Source of the DNA: Aegilops tauschii subsp. strangulata
Lineage: Eukaryota; Streptophyta; Magnoliopsida; Poales; Poaceae
NCBI RefSeq assembly: GCF_002575655.3
Contig: NC_053037.3
Location: 507,850,544 to 507,914,543 of the forward strand
DNA length: 64,000 bases
Direction of reading: 5' to 3'
This document shows, one piece after another, positions 1-11,500 of the stretch (position 1 is its first letter; each line of letters starts with the position of its first letter). The position numbers were made by a program, and so were the translations under genes. The notes under the pieces were generated by a model. That model saw nothing but the letters and a program-made list of their open reading frames with translations, ran no database searches and was not told the origin of the DNA.

Positions 1-1140
1 TTCCTTCGCTTTCGCTGAACCCAGTTCGACAACTTCAACAAGGGCTGGAATACCACGCGCCTGCCCAATCGCAGTCCTCCCTTCTTGTATCGTAGCAAGA
101 TTTGCCAAGACAGCTACAGCCTTATCGACCATTCCAGCAGCAGGGTCCATAAGCTCAACTAGGTGCCTCAGAGCATCAGCTTGCACAATTCGACCCTTGT
201 TCTCATTAAGTATGGATAAATTAAACAATGCAGTAACCGCATCTTTCTTTCCTCGTGGGCTCCCATTTCCCAGCAGGTCGACGAGAGGCTTTACGGCGCC
301 AGATTGTCCAATCCTCGCTCTGTTATCTTCAATAAATGAGAGACTGAACAAAGTAGCTGCTGAGTTCTCTTTAGCTTCAGGGTTCCCTGTTTCCAGGACA
401 TGGACGAGTGGATCAACAGCATCTGCATTCACGATGGCAATCTTATTGATATCACTGAGTGACAAATTGAGGAGGGCTGTCACTGCATTTTCTTGGATTT
501 TGGCATCTGGTGAATGAAGAAGGCCAACCAGCAAGTTTATAGCCCCACAATTAGCAATCACAATCCTGTTCTCCATGTTGTGCTTAGCTAGAAGACGAAT
601 CTCGGATGTTGCTGATCTCTGACCTTCTATGGAATCGCTTCCCAAATCATTGATTAGCTCGCGCACCTGATTCTCGATGGCAGAGAAATCACCCCGGGCA
701 TCCATGGACGACGACGATATTATTCTGGGGAATCCCCTGTCAGATGTTTGCCGCCGAACAAATGGCCCTTCCATGCAGACATCACCCAATCTTGGCAGGA
801 TTACATTCTCCCTTTGAGGGGCAGAAGAGACAGAAAGCTCCCGGTCAGCAACCTCTCCAGACGCATCACCACTGTAATTTGTCCTATCACTTGGAACCCG
901 CATCATCCCATTGTCAGTGTCACACTTCCCACCAAGCTGACCGGTATTAGGAAGACTACCATTAACCGAAGAGCTGCCTAGACGAACCTGTGAATCACTG
1001 TCAAAATGAGATGCTTGAAATGCTTCCTCCGTTGATTGTTCTGAAGTTTGTTCATCAGAACCAGCATGTCTTTCTTCCAAACTAGACTCTCTTGCTTCAG
1101 AGCTTGCAAGAGATAGCCTTGCTAGCAGAGCCATTTGCAT
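1..1140 (-). CDS. ARM-repeat protein (U-box protein 4-like), N-terminal 380 codons, runs off the window
   Basis: One minus-strand frame is open for 380 codons from the ATG at 1140 to base 1 without a stop. The first ~190 residues are acidic and Ser-rich and contain a RGFPRIISSSS patch. From about residue 195 to the edge the protein is made of ~41-residue armadillo repeats, seen as repeated blocks such as ENAVTALLNLS, KENSAATLFSLS, KKDAVTALFNLS and KAVAVLANLA. This pattern is known from plant U-box/ARM proteins of the PUB4 group, which are E3 ligases, and from their ARM-only relatives. No U-box is encoded here. An in-frame TAG lies just upstream of the ATG, so the start is either the true one of an ARM-only protein or the first codons of an exon whose U-box exons lie further upstream. 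I favour the true start, because a UTR-like exon with a good donor lies at 2286. The C-terminal repeats are outside the window. Confidence 0.85.
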   Translation of the reverse strand, partial: MQMALLARLSLASSEARESSLEERHAGSDEQTSEQSTEEAFQASHFDSDSQVRLGSSSVNGSLPNTGQLGGKCDTDNGMMRVPSDRTNYSGDASGEVADRELSVSSAPQRENVILPRLGDVCMEGPFVRRQTSDRGFPRIISSSSMDARGDFSAIENQVRELINDLGSDSIEGQRSATSEIRLLAKHNMENRIVIANCGAINLLVGLLHSPDAKIQENAVTALLNLSLSDINKIAIVNADAVDPLVHVLETGNPEAKENSAATLFSLSFIEDNRARIGQSGAVKPLVDLLGNGSPRGKKDAVTALFNLSILNENKGRIVQADALRHLVELMDPAAGMVDKAVAVLANLATIQEGRTAIGQARGIPALVEVVELGSAKAKE

Positions 1141-2500
1141 AGTCTAATTAAAGACTGATCGGTGGAAGCCTCACGACCAGGATGGTTCACATGTGCATCA
1201 GATTTCTGGATGGTTCACATGCTCTGTTCAATCTTCTTATATAAAGGTCAGCTTCTGGGGACCAGGGAAGATTACCCTACCAAGTACCGACACTAGGATG
1301 TAGGAGGCTGTTACCTGTGGTGCTCAAATCTTGAAGGCTCTGCTGAAGGAAAGTTCAACTTCAAAGATTTCACAGGATCAAGGTAGCTTAATGTCATGTG
1401 ACTCGAAGCAGTTAAATATCAAAGGCTCAAAGTTTTCATGGTGTAGTTAGGAATTAAATTTGAATGAGCTACTCAACTGCATGGGAACATTGACCTGGTT
1501 ACCCAGTTCAATTAAGAGGTAATCATCGACGCCACGCTATCGAACGCAAACAGACCCACCATAGCACGCGTTACATGAGATGTTCCTACTTCGCAGGGCA
1601 GGAATGCGTAGCAGATTCTTGCGGGCGTCATGGTGTCTAGAACTGTAACGATCATCGCCCAAGATTGATAAAAGAGGTACATCAATGCAACAAAAACGTA
1701 GCTACTCAATTGCGCGGGAACATGAGCTAGTTGCCCGGTTCAGTTAAGAATGTAATCATATGAGCTACACCAGCTGATGCAAACATGCCCCAGCAGAGCA
1801 CACGTTACATGAATGAAAGGATCCTATTTCACGGCGCATGAAAGCATAACAACAGTTTTTATATCACGGTGAATGCAGGCGTCCAGGCGTCTACGACTGT
1901 AACGATCATGGCCGAAAATTGCTAGTAAAAAAAATAGACATCAAGAATCCTGAACTTTTCAATTAAAAGGCGTGCACGGTCCCCAGTCTGTATCTAAGTT
2001 TTTTTTTTTTTGCGAGAGTGTATCTAAGATTGTTGATGAGCTCCGATCATGGAAAGAGGTTGCCCTCAAAGGGGAAATGTGGCTGCCTCCAGACTAATTA
2101 GTAAGAACCGATCTATAAAGTAAATCCCCTGTCCTCATAATCTGTAATTAATCTATAACAGAGTCCTGAACTACAGGAAAAACAGGGGCTGATCAATATG
2201 ATGTGCCGGATGCGCACCGGCGTACCCAGAAATTGAGGAGAACAGTACGTTTTAGACTAGCCACTGGATGAAAACAAGAACATACCTCACAAACTATTTG
2301 CCGAAGGTTGCGGAAGGGGCGGAAACCGCGGGAACGCGATGCTGCGGTGAGGGGAAACGAGATCGGCTGGGCACGAGGGGCGTGAGAGGCGGGGGTGCTG
2401 GGGGTGGGGGCGTGGTACGGGATTGAGTCGTCGTCGGCGGCTGGCGCTGAGGCACGGCACGGTGGCAGCGCCGGTAGCGCTAGGACCTACGTAGGACACA
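1141..2500 (-). other. probable 5'-UTR intron and 5'-UTR exon of the ARM-repeat gene
   Basis: On the minus strand a C-rich, non-AT segment (about 2500 to 2286) ends in GTGAG followed by GTATGTTC, a near-consensus plant splice donor at 2286/2285. It has the composition of a grass 5' UTR. The stretch from 2285 to just above 1140 would be the intron. Its acceptor is not fixed: candidate AGs lie between about 1144 and 1165. No other coding sequence is seen here. The interval also holds the diverged tandem duplication at 1468-1945. Confidence 0.5.
1468..1945. repeat. diverged ~235-bp tandem duplication in the putative intron
   Basis: Two adjacent copies begin with GCTACTCAAYTGCRYGGGAA at 1468 and 1701. 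Both contain GTTACATGA and then ACTGTAACGATCAT in the same order. They differ at many positions and by small indels, so the duplication is old. Confidence 0.7.
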
Positions 2501-2939
2501 GGCGAAGGTAGACTGGAGAGGAGAAGATTTTGCCGCGTTGGTTTGGTTGGGTTGGTGGTAGCTGGTCGGTCAGCCGGGGGAAAGACGAAGAAAATGCACG
2601 GGAAAGAGATGGGTGAGCAGCGAAATCACCCATTGACCGTTTCAAACAAAAGAGACTACCTTTTTTTTCCACGACAGTACGCATTGGCCGGCTGATCTTT
2701 TGCAAAAATCGGTCGGGTCACGAGCCGTTGTATCCACCACACGAATGCACAGTAGCCATCGTTTTTAACATGGGTTGCGCTCGGAGATTTAAGACAAGTG
2801 CTTTGCAACATGGGCCATGTTACACTCGGAGTTTTGCAATCAGACCTTTCACCTTTGCAACACTAGCCATGTTAACTGTGCCGAAAATAGTCAGTGCCCT
2901 TGATAGGGTGGCAAGTGTAGCCGTAGCCTGTTTGGTAAC

Positions 2940-4100
2940 CAGAGGCGGAGCCAGGATTTGTCAAAGCCTGGGGCTAAAACTAGCTGATTAAATATATCGT
3001 CAAATACCACGCGCACCAACGTGTGTTATTAGTATGGCACAAAATCACATTCAAAATGAAATATAAATTCATTACTATCACGAGAGGAAATTCCGTAAAA
3101 ACAAATAGATTAACAAAGTGCATCATTGCAAACATGGTTTGGTACCAAATTACCGAAGACTTCCCTAATTCAAGGCCATCGTTTCTTCACCAGCAATAGT
3201 AGAAGGACCTGGATCTGCAAACATAAAATCAAGTATTTAAAATCAAGACATTGGACATCAACTAAATCAATTGTTCGTATGAAATTTTGCAAAAAAAGAG
3301 AACATATTATACCATTTACACAAAGTCCACGAGGTAGTAGCCCCTTGTGTTTCCTCATATATTTTTTGATAGCACTGTATAATATTAATATCATCAATGC
3401 TTGCAAATACATCACGGTCAACTGATTGGAAAAAAGATTCAATTGTACGGGTCCTCTTCATCTTGGACTTATAATCTCCTGATGACAATGAAATAAAACT
3501 GACTAAGTAATATGATTTAACCACCAATTCATCGAGTTTGCATGATATAAAAGGAACTAGGGAAAATAATTAGATGATACAGAGTTGAGTATTATTGAAG
3601 ATATTGAATTAATTAGATAATACATATTTAGAAAAAATTAATTGCTGTAATGGCTGATGATATAGAAGGATTTCTAATTAATTGAGCAATACGTATTACC
3701 TGTGCCGCTTTACGACAGTGTGTGCGTGCACTGTAATTTAGGAACACTTCGAGAAGATGAGAAGAAGGAGAGGCAGGTGGCCAGGACGTCGGACCGGGCG
3801 GCCGGCGGGGAAACGCGATTGACGACTGGCGAGGGCGGCGGCGACTAGGCGAGGGTTCCTTGATCGGGAGAGGGGATTTTTTCCTTGGCGAACAAACGAC
3901 AGATCGAAGCCTCGACCTACTGCACGATTGATTTTCTGTTCGATCGATCGACTTGAGTTGGGCTAATAGGCTGAAGCCTTGTACATGAAGCCTGGGGCTA
4001 ATCGTCTATCCATCTCAAATTCTCAAAAAAAATCTTCTAACGTACAGGTGCCAGTTGGGCTACGCCCGGGGCTACAGCCCCAGGCCCAATTTCGCCCCTG
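2940..4100 (-). mobile_element. non-autonomous hAT-superfamily transposon (1161 bp) with 8-bp TSD
   Basis: The 8-bp direct repeat TTGGTAAC flanks the element at 2932-2939 and 4101-4108. Termini are CAGAGGCGGAGCC on the left and, read inward on the minus strand, CAGGGGCGAAATT on the right. An 8-bp TSD with CAG(A/G)GGCG ends is characteristic of hAT elements. A GC-rich stretch at 3740-3900 resembles a 5' leader on the minus strand, and the minus strand after it encodes the start of a hAT transposase. The element therefore looks like an internal-deletion derivative of an autonomous parent. Confidence 0.85.
3267..3527 (-). pseudogene. hAT transposase N-terminal remnant (TTF-zinc-finger type)
   Basis: The 86-residue minus-strand frame contains KMKRTRTIESFFQSV. 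This resembles the basic KR..TI.SFF start of plant hAT transposases that have an N-terminal TTF-type zinc finger. After about 60 residues the similarity stops, and the rest of the transposase (DDE core, dimerisation domain) is missing. It lies inside the hAT element in the expected orientation. No function is expected. Confidence 0.5.
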
Positions 4101-4404
4101 TTGGTAACCACTTGGGCAGGGGAAAGGGAGTTTGCATAAGGGAGTTTGTGGAGGGATTATGTGTGGGAAGAAATTTTTTACTTCCATTTCCTTGTTTGGT
4201 ATATATACGATGGGAATTAGTGTAGGATGAAACTCTGCCCACGAATTAACAGGGTATTCGTGGGAAGAAATTGCTGGAAATTGACTCCCTCACCTCCCAT
4301 TCCTCTTCCCACTGAAACTCCCATTCACTCTAATCAATTAGTGAACTTTTAATCTCCTCACCTCACAACTCCCATTCCTCATCTCTAATTCCCACGAACC
4401 AAAT

Positions 4405-5571
4405 AGGTTGTAGAGGGAGTTCGCAGGGGGATTTTACCCAGGTTTGAGCCCTCACAGTTGAGGTAGCACCCTACTTCTGCTTTGTTTTAGATTGATGTGG
4501 GAGCACCTCGTGCAAGGGGTTATAAGAGAATGATGATGACTACCTAGGTCTGTCTATAATGGAACAGATGTCTCATGCTTCCCTTAGCCTCACCTTATAA
4601 AGAGGATGAGAGCTAGGGTTTACAGGGTCCCTAATTGACCTTATCGACGAGGGCTTCTTGGCTTCCACGCCAAGATCATGGTTCACCTTCGAGCCGGGCC
4701 CCTGGACTATTTGTTTGGAACAAAGCTACCGGCAGGCTGACTGAATGTTGGGCTTCCCACATGATGGGCCACCCCGGTGTATTATACCGTCAGTATCCCT
4801 TGAACTTGTTTGGAGTTTTGGAGTCTGGCTTAATCCAAACTAAATCTAGACGGATTCCTTTCCAATAGTGGTTGGTGCAATCTAGCCTTTGGTATGTTTG
4901 CCTCGAACATCTTCGGGCTCAGCGACTGAGCGGCCTCCAAGAGCGCTTCTCTGAGGCCACAGAGCTTCTGCTCTTGGGATGCGTGGCCTCGGGGCTTTAC
5001 GCCTTTCGTGGCTTCGTCTTCGCGACTTCGGTGGCTTGCGTCTTCACCGCTTCGCGGCTTGTGTCTTCATGGCTTTGGTGTCCGGCGTCTTCGTGGCCTG
5101 TATCCTCATGGTCTCGAGTCATGCAACCCCTCCTTGGTGTGTCCGACCCTAGGGGAGGGAGCCCCTCCTCCATGCCGGTCTCCTTCCCATGCGCCTATAT
5201 ATATGTGAGGGGCAACCCTCTAGAAACAACTTAGTCCTTGAAGGTTGTGCCCTCGCTCTCCCTCTCACGGGAAAATTCTCTCCGCCTAAGGCTGCTCCAC
5301 ACCTCCTCTAGTCTCTGGTAGTTATTCATTCTGGACGGCCGAAGCCATGCTGGACTGTTGATTTCTTACGTGTGGATACTGATAGAGGAATCGTTCTTTT
5401 GGTCCTCGTATGGGAGAAAATTCTCACGGCCGAGAGGTAGAACCTAGTTGTGGGAATCTGCATCAATCTTTAATAGTTGGTAAAGATTAGATCTAACCTC
5501 TTTGCATCTTCATAATGATTCTAAGCATTATTGATAGGCACATTTTTTTTGTTTTACTACATTTTCCAACA
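4405..5571. mobile_element. retrotransposon debris, probably LTR fragments
   Basis: The segment 4435-4620 has the layout of a Gypsy LTR: TTTACCCAGGTTTGAGCCCT, then a CCCTACTTCTGC box, as in the LTRs at 32560 and 47300, but diverged. From 5100 a plus-strand TATA-like CCTATATATATG (about 5202) is followed by a CT-rich leader and by ATTTTCCAACA ending at 5571, which looks like the CA end of a Copia-type LTR. Element borders and TSDs could not be fixed and no coding region is recognised. Confidence 0.4.
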
Positions 5572-5945
5572 ATGATCACCTCGTGGTAGTGCAAGGTTGC
5601 AGGCCCCTCTTCCACCCGAAGAGCCTGGTAGATGGCAAATGCATCCCCTAGCGACATGTACAATATAACGTGACCTCGTACGCGCAAGAAGGCCTTCAAT
5701 GGCCGCAACAGATCCAAAGTCTGGTGTCTCGGACACAGAGATAGTCAACATGGCAGCTGAGATGCGCGAACCGGTGCAGGATCACGTCGTTCACGACAGT
5801 AGCACCTCAACGGGTACCCCGAGCTCCTTCGTGATAGCGTCCTTGGCAATCACCTTTGGCATCGGTTGGAGTTCACGAGTTGAGGCTTGGGGCATCGAAG
5901 AGGGAGGCCATTGGGCACGGGAGAATTGCACTCCTAACTAGGGTT
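5572..5945 (-). other. unidentified low-complexity-free fragment, possible gene or TE relic
   Basis: Both strands carry short open frames of 60-80 codons with GC-rich codons, unlike the AT-rich flanks. One minus-strand frame reads PMPKVIAKDAITKELGVPVE. I do not recognise a family. Its position directly after an LTR-like end suggests it was internal to a retroelement, but this is only inference. Confidence 0.2.
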
Positions 5946-8033
5946 TTGCGATTTGGGACTTGGAACAACGGCGAAGAAGACTATCCATGTCTTGAGATTT
6001 GGGGATTGTGTGGGGTGGTACAAACAAATTTGTGACTCGAGGTGAAATAAGATATTTAGTTTTATACCAAACTTTTATACATATTTATTTTTATTTTTAT
6101 CATACCACAAAATTAAGGATTTTATTATTATTTAGTTTGAACGGTTAACCGCATAATTTAGTTGGTATAGTTAACCAATGTTATTTCTTTGTACTAAATT
6201 TAAATTAAGGATGAACAAAAGTTATCTTCGAATTACTTTTGTGAAAATTCCACAAATTTTATAGTGTGTGCGCGCGCACACACACACATATATTTGTATG
6301 TATGTGCATATGTTATTTATATATAGTTTCGTTTAATTACATATCATGTTAGAGGTTTCTCAAGATAATGTTCAACTAATATCTTCCAAGTGACTTGTAG
6401 TGTATTATTAGGTGTGCATATTTATATAAGCTTGTAGAGTGTAAATTGTACCATCTGCAAAAGTGTTTTAAGTTAGATTCAGTTATAAGTTTAACATATG
6501 CATGGTACTAAAATAACACCAATCATCCATTAATGTAAACATATTGCTAATTCAATGCTTACATACCATTCTTTTTATTTGGTACGTTCATCTAGAAGTT
6601 TAGTTTAATCTGGTGTATACAAGAGCGCATGCTAGTATCTAAAATAAAAGGTTACATACTAAACATAGAAATATAGTTTACATACATTTCTTTTTTTTAG
6701 AAAACTTTTGATCTATACATATTTAATTATGGCAGTATAACGAACACGAAAATAATAAAAATACATCTAGATCCATAGATCACCTAACGACGACTACAAG
6801 CACTGAAGCGAGCGAAGGCACGCCGTCATCATCGCCCTACCTCGCCGGAGTCGGGCAAAATTTGTTGTAGTAAACAGTCAGGAAGTCGTCGTGCTAAGGC
6901 CCCATTGGACCAACACACCTGAATAACAATTGTCGCCGTTGAAGAGTAGCGTAGATCGGAAGGATCCAACCTGAAGACACACGAACGTAACGAACTACGA
7001 CCGGATCTGAGCAAATCCACCAAGGACAGATCCGCCGGAGACACACCTCCACACGCCCACCGACGATGCTAGACGCACCATCGGGACGGGGGCTAGGCGG
7101 GGAGAACCTTATTCCACATTCAGGGAGCCGCCATCGTCTCGTCTCCTGAGCCGGACACAGACCCTAACCGACGATGCTAGACGCATCATCGGGACGGGGG
7201 CTAGGTGGGGAGAACCTTATTCCATCTTCAGGGAGTCGCCACCGTCTCGTCTCCTGAGCCAGACACAGACCCTAACAAAAATCGAAGGAACATCTAAAAA
7301 TAGATCACTACCACTGGTAAGGGCCGAGATCCACCGCGCTGCCATGACCCTAAGGCCACAGGAGACGATGCGACCAGCGGCGGCGTCAATGAGAGGCAGA
7401 GTAACGCTAGTCTTTTTTGAGGGGAGGAGGCGGTTTGTGTCGTACTTGGTGACATAGTTTACATACATTTCATTACAGCCTATTGGACGTAATAAATCCT
7501 ATCAGATTCATTATTGTCTATCAAATTGGTTTTTACTTTGTCGTGATGTGGATTTGCTTGTGCAAAATTAGGATTTTATTTTACACATATGCAACAATCT
7601 TTTTGAGTTAATAGATACTATTGTAGTGGTTAGTACCATGTTTAATATTTGGGCCCCTCCCTTCTTTCGGAGTCGGGGCAGTCACCCTCTTTGCCCGGCA
7701 TATGGGTCGGTCATGGGATTGTGGAAAGAAAGGGGGAGGTAGGTGGTGGCGAGTACGGCAAAGGAAAGTAGTTAGGCTGGGGATGACATTCATATAGAAA
7801 CTGCTATGCGGACGACGATTGCGGGCCGAACTCCACACGATGGAGGTTTCAACGGCGCTACCCAGTTTTGCTCAACACATCAACGGCTTGATGTGCTGCA
7901 TCGTCCAAATATCGTCCAAAGTGTGTCGCGTGTGTAGCAGTTCTCCATTCATATTCCCCCTTGAGGAGCCAAGGACGCTTCTCATGGGGCAACGGTGTAC
8001 TAGCAAGATTTTTTTTTTCCAATTTTCACGTTT
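5946..8033. other. mostly AT-rich spacer without recognisable gene
   Basis: AT-rich sequence holds a short GT/GC/AC microsatellite near 6266-6290, a GC-richer block at 6790-7440 containing the 108-bp duplication, and a stretch at 7620-8000 with short unsupported frames. No conserved protein is visible on either strand. Confidence 0.5.
7061..7276. repeat. two-copy 108-bp tandem duplication
   Basis: Copies 7061-7168 and 7169-7276 both begin CGACGATGCTAGACGC and end GACACAGACCCTAAC. They differ at only a handful of positions, with no indel, so the duplication is fairly recent. Confidence 0.9.
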
Positions 8034-8055
8034 ATGCACTGGTAGAAAAAAGCCT

Positions 8056-8280
8056 TTTAGTCCCGGTTCGCAATAGCCTTTAGTCCCGGCTGTGCAACCG
8101 GGACTAAATATGCGCGACTAAAGACCCCCCCTTTAGTCGCGCCTCTTACGGACCGCGACTAAAGGCTTTAGTCCCGGTTCTTGTGGCTGACCGGGACTAA
8201 AGGTCCGTCCACGTGGGCGCCAGTGGTCCGTCGGGGCGGAGGACCTTTAGTCCCGGTTCTCGTGGCCAACCGGGACTAAA
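8056..8280. repeat. left subterminal repeat array of the CACTA element
   Basis: Ten copies of TTTAGTC or its complement occur, most extended to TTTAGTCCCGG or TTTAGTCGCG and arranged as inverted pairs. In En/Spm elements the subterminal motifs bind the TnpA-type protein; that role here is inferred. Confidence 0.9.
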
Positions 8281-8562
8281 GGCCTCCTCCGCAGGTTTAG
8301 GGTTTTAGCCCCCCTAAACCTGGTTTCTTTTTAGTTTGGAGTGTTTTATTTCTTTTATATTTTATTTTGTGTTTTATTTTAATTTTGATGAAGTTTCAGT
8401 ACACATATTCTACGCTACTATATACATGCATATGAAATTTCAAACAAGAAGAATTCAAGAGGAATATATAATATATATTCAATCTCGGGTGACCATATAC
8501 AACTTCGAACAAGTTTCCATACACAATTAGGATGGATGACCATATACAACTTCGAACAAGTT

Positions 8563-11500
8563 TCAATCTCGGGTATGCATATAAATTTCTTGGTCCTCGG
8601 TATAGTGTTCTCCTTTAGGATTGATGACTTCCCTTATGAAAAATCCTGCTAATTCTTCTTGAATTGGTCGGAAGCGAGCTTCTGGACTAAGCCTCCTCCG
8701 CAAGTTATCCGTCGCGTTCCGCACGCTATCCAATGCCTTCCGCTCAGAGGTGTGTCTCCGGATGTTCTCACAAACATAGTATCCACATAGATTGGTCCCC
8801 GGTGGCTGCTTATCCACATTAACTAACCTTCTGAAATCTAGCTCATGTTTGAATTCACCGGCAATTTCTTCTGAGAACCGTCTCCAAACCCTACAGGGCA
8901 AAGAAAATTAAATGAACAAGGGAGTTAGTTACTTGATATTAGAAAATGAACGAAAGAGACCGATCGATATAGAGCTCAAATGATTGAAAATAATTACTTT
9001 TGCAGCATTTTTCTCATGTCGGCCCAACGCTTTGGATCCGAATCCATAGAGTCCATGATTAGAACTCTGGAGGTGTGAAGTTCAATATTTAGCAGAATCC
9101 AGTGGAACCTGCGGACACGTTACATGCACAGTCATGCATAACTCATCGATTAGACATACCATGCATGGAGTAAACAAAAGAGAATGGGCACAAAAGAGAA
9201 ACACTCACCCAAAATGGTAAGGAAATAGAATATGACTTTTGAGTTGATGCTTTCTAAGAAACTTGTACAAGTCTTTCTCCACGTCTTCGGGGTGATGTTG
9301 TAACACATGTCCATTAACGATATGTGGGTCAATGAACCCAACATCATGGATGTTTCTTATTTTGCATTCCCAAATCTTCAATCTGCATAATAGCGTACGC
9401 AACAATATAGTTAGGACAATATATATATATATATAGTGCAGGCAATGAAGAACGAGATGAGGTAGAAATAAATCACTTACAGAACGTAGCAACTCAGCAT
9501 AGATTTGTCGAGGTCGCGCAGATTGAACAGCTGGAACAATTCACTCATATGAACTTGTACAGAGTACCGTTTGGTGTGATGCTCATCTGTAACATCCGCA
9601 TAAACATATTCTTTGTCGGCCCATGTTATGAATTGCTTGTACCAACGTAGCAGATTTCGCATTTGTGGTGGTAGACTCTTTTCCCGCGCAGGCTCGACGA
9701 GAGGCCCATTCCGCACATATTGTAATGCTATCTCACATACTGGCGCATCCTCAAGGCCTAAGAAGGCACGAAGAGTCAAACCCATCTCGGACGCTTGTTT
9801 CATGGCACTCGCTACAGTCAATCCAAGTGCTGCCGCAGCTGCTATGATCTCGGGGTCCTCTTCCGGACCGGCTTTCACTATGAGCGGGGGGATCGATTGT
9901 TTCTTCTGCATCCCGAGCTGGTCAACTTGTTTCCCGCTTTTTTTACTTTCTTCTTTCTCCTCCTTCAATATTTTTGCTTGCCTACGAAGTTCATGTCCAT
10001 AGTCGTCAGGCATATTCAGCTCGGCTTGGGACGGTGTCGTTAAAAAATCCTTAGCCCACTTCTTTTGCTTCTCAGTGAATACTTGCTTGGGCTCAGGCTC
10101 TTTTATCGCCTTCATATCCGCCTTCCATTTCTCATAATCAGCAGACGCGGCCAATTTGGTTTCAGCTTCACTAAGTTCCCAAGGCCTTGGGAGGAGAGGC
10201 TTCAGTGATGGCTCCGGTACCCTTGTGGTCTTAGGTACATAAGGGTCCGGGTTAATAGTCCAGGAGCGGGTTTCCTTGCTGTCCGCCTGCTTCTGCTTCT
10301 TCGCCGGAGGTGGATTGGGGGGCGTCGTACCCGCCGGAGGAGGATTGGGGGGCGTCGTACCCGCCGGAGGTTGTGGATCGGGGGACGGCGTCGAATGGCG
10401 TGAAGGAGGTGTAGGTGAACCACCACGACCACCACCACCGCCACCACCACCACCACCACCATCGGAGGGGGGTGGACTTGCTAGCCTTGGCGCCTCGCCT
10501 GGAAACACTATGTACTTCTTTTTCCATAGAATGAACTGGTGCTTGACATCTCCAAGTCTTCTCTCCCCTTCGGGTGTAGGTTTGTCAATCTCCAGGTCCT
10601 CAAACCCTTGGACTATGTCTTCCACCGTGACACGAGCATAGCCATATGCAATGGGGTTGTTGTGGTGGAGTGCTCCAGGTGTACAGGGTAAAGCACTGCC
10701 GCTAGCTACCTTCGTGGAAACGTTCCCCACGGGATAATGCAGATCACATTCTTTCATCTCCTTTACATCATCCATGGGGTAGTGAGGCTCCGGTGCACGA
10801 ATCTCGATCATCGGTGCACTAGCACCAGGCGGGGCATCCGTGGAAGCCACGCCGCTTCTCCGCTGCTGGCTTCCGCGATCCGCTTCATGATCTTCATGCG
10901 GCCCTGCAGCCGATTTTTCTTTTACTAGTTCATGCACGGTCTGCTTCAACTCATGGAGTTCCGATGCAAACTTCGTCATAAGATCTGCATCCCGGTCCGT
11001 CTTTCTCTTACGGCTTCTGTAACAGTACGGGTCATTGTCCTGGGAAAACCCTACTTTCCACGGAACTTTGCCTTTGCCTCGTACACGTCCTCCGTGTTCA
11101 TCATTCCCGAGGGCTGTTGTCAGTGCGTCTTTCTCTCTGTTGAACTTGATCAAGCCCTCTTGAGCTTGGGTCATTGCGTCAATAAGGGCTTGGGTGGGAG
11201 CAAACTGTCTCTGCCGGTGAACACACACCCCTGTCTCCGGGTCTAGCGATCCCCCATGCCCGTACCACCAGCTTTTGGCCCTTGGGTCCCATCCCTCTGT
11301 ACCTAGAGGGATTCCTCGCACCCTCAGGTCCTCCTCCATCTTCTGCCACCTAGGCTCCGAAAGGCGGTATCCTCCTGGCCCCATAATATGATGGAACTTT
11401 TTCTTACTCGCATTATCCTTATTTTTTTCGATATTTCCTTGAAATGCTCCGATTGCTTTTGCCTCACAAATTCTGGCCAATCATCTTTCAGTTTCTCATG

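Larger units (their letters stand above)
2928..4404. mobile_element. MITE-like element split by a hAT insertion
   Basis: Left end CCTGTTTGGTAACC and right end ACGAACCAAATAGG form imperfect inverted termini. The ~315 bp outside the hAT insertion contains short inverted GGGAGTTTG / CTCCCATT-type motifs. Flanking target duplications are not clear, so the class is uncertain. Confidence 0.4.

Noticed and set aside
8056..8280. Short repeats with regular arms as a CRISPR-like array
   Set aside because: This is plant nuclear DNA; the motifs are inverted pairs in the subterminal region of a CACTA transposon with irregular spacing.
9613..11246. Plus-strand frames of 80-129 codons opposite the second CACTA gene
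   Set aside because: They are antisense shadows of the spliced minus-strand gene, which has domains and correct splice sites.
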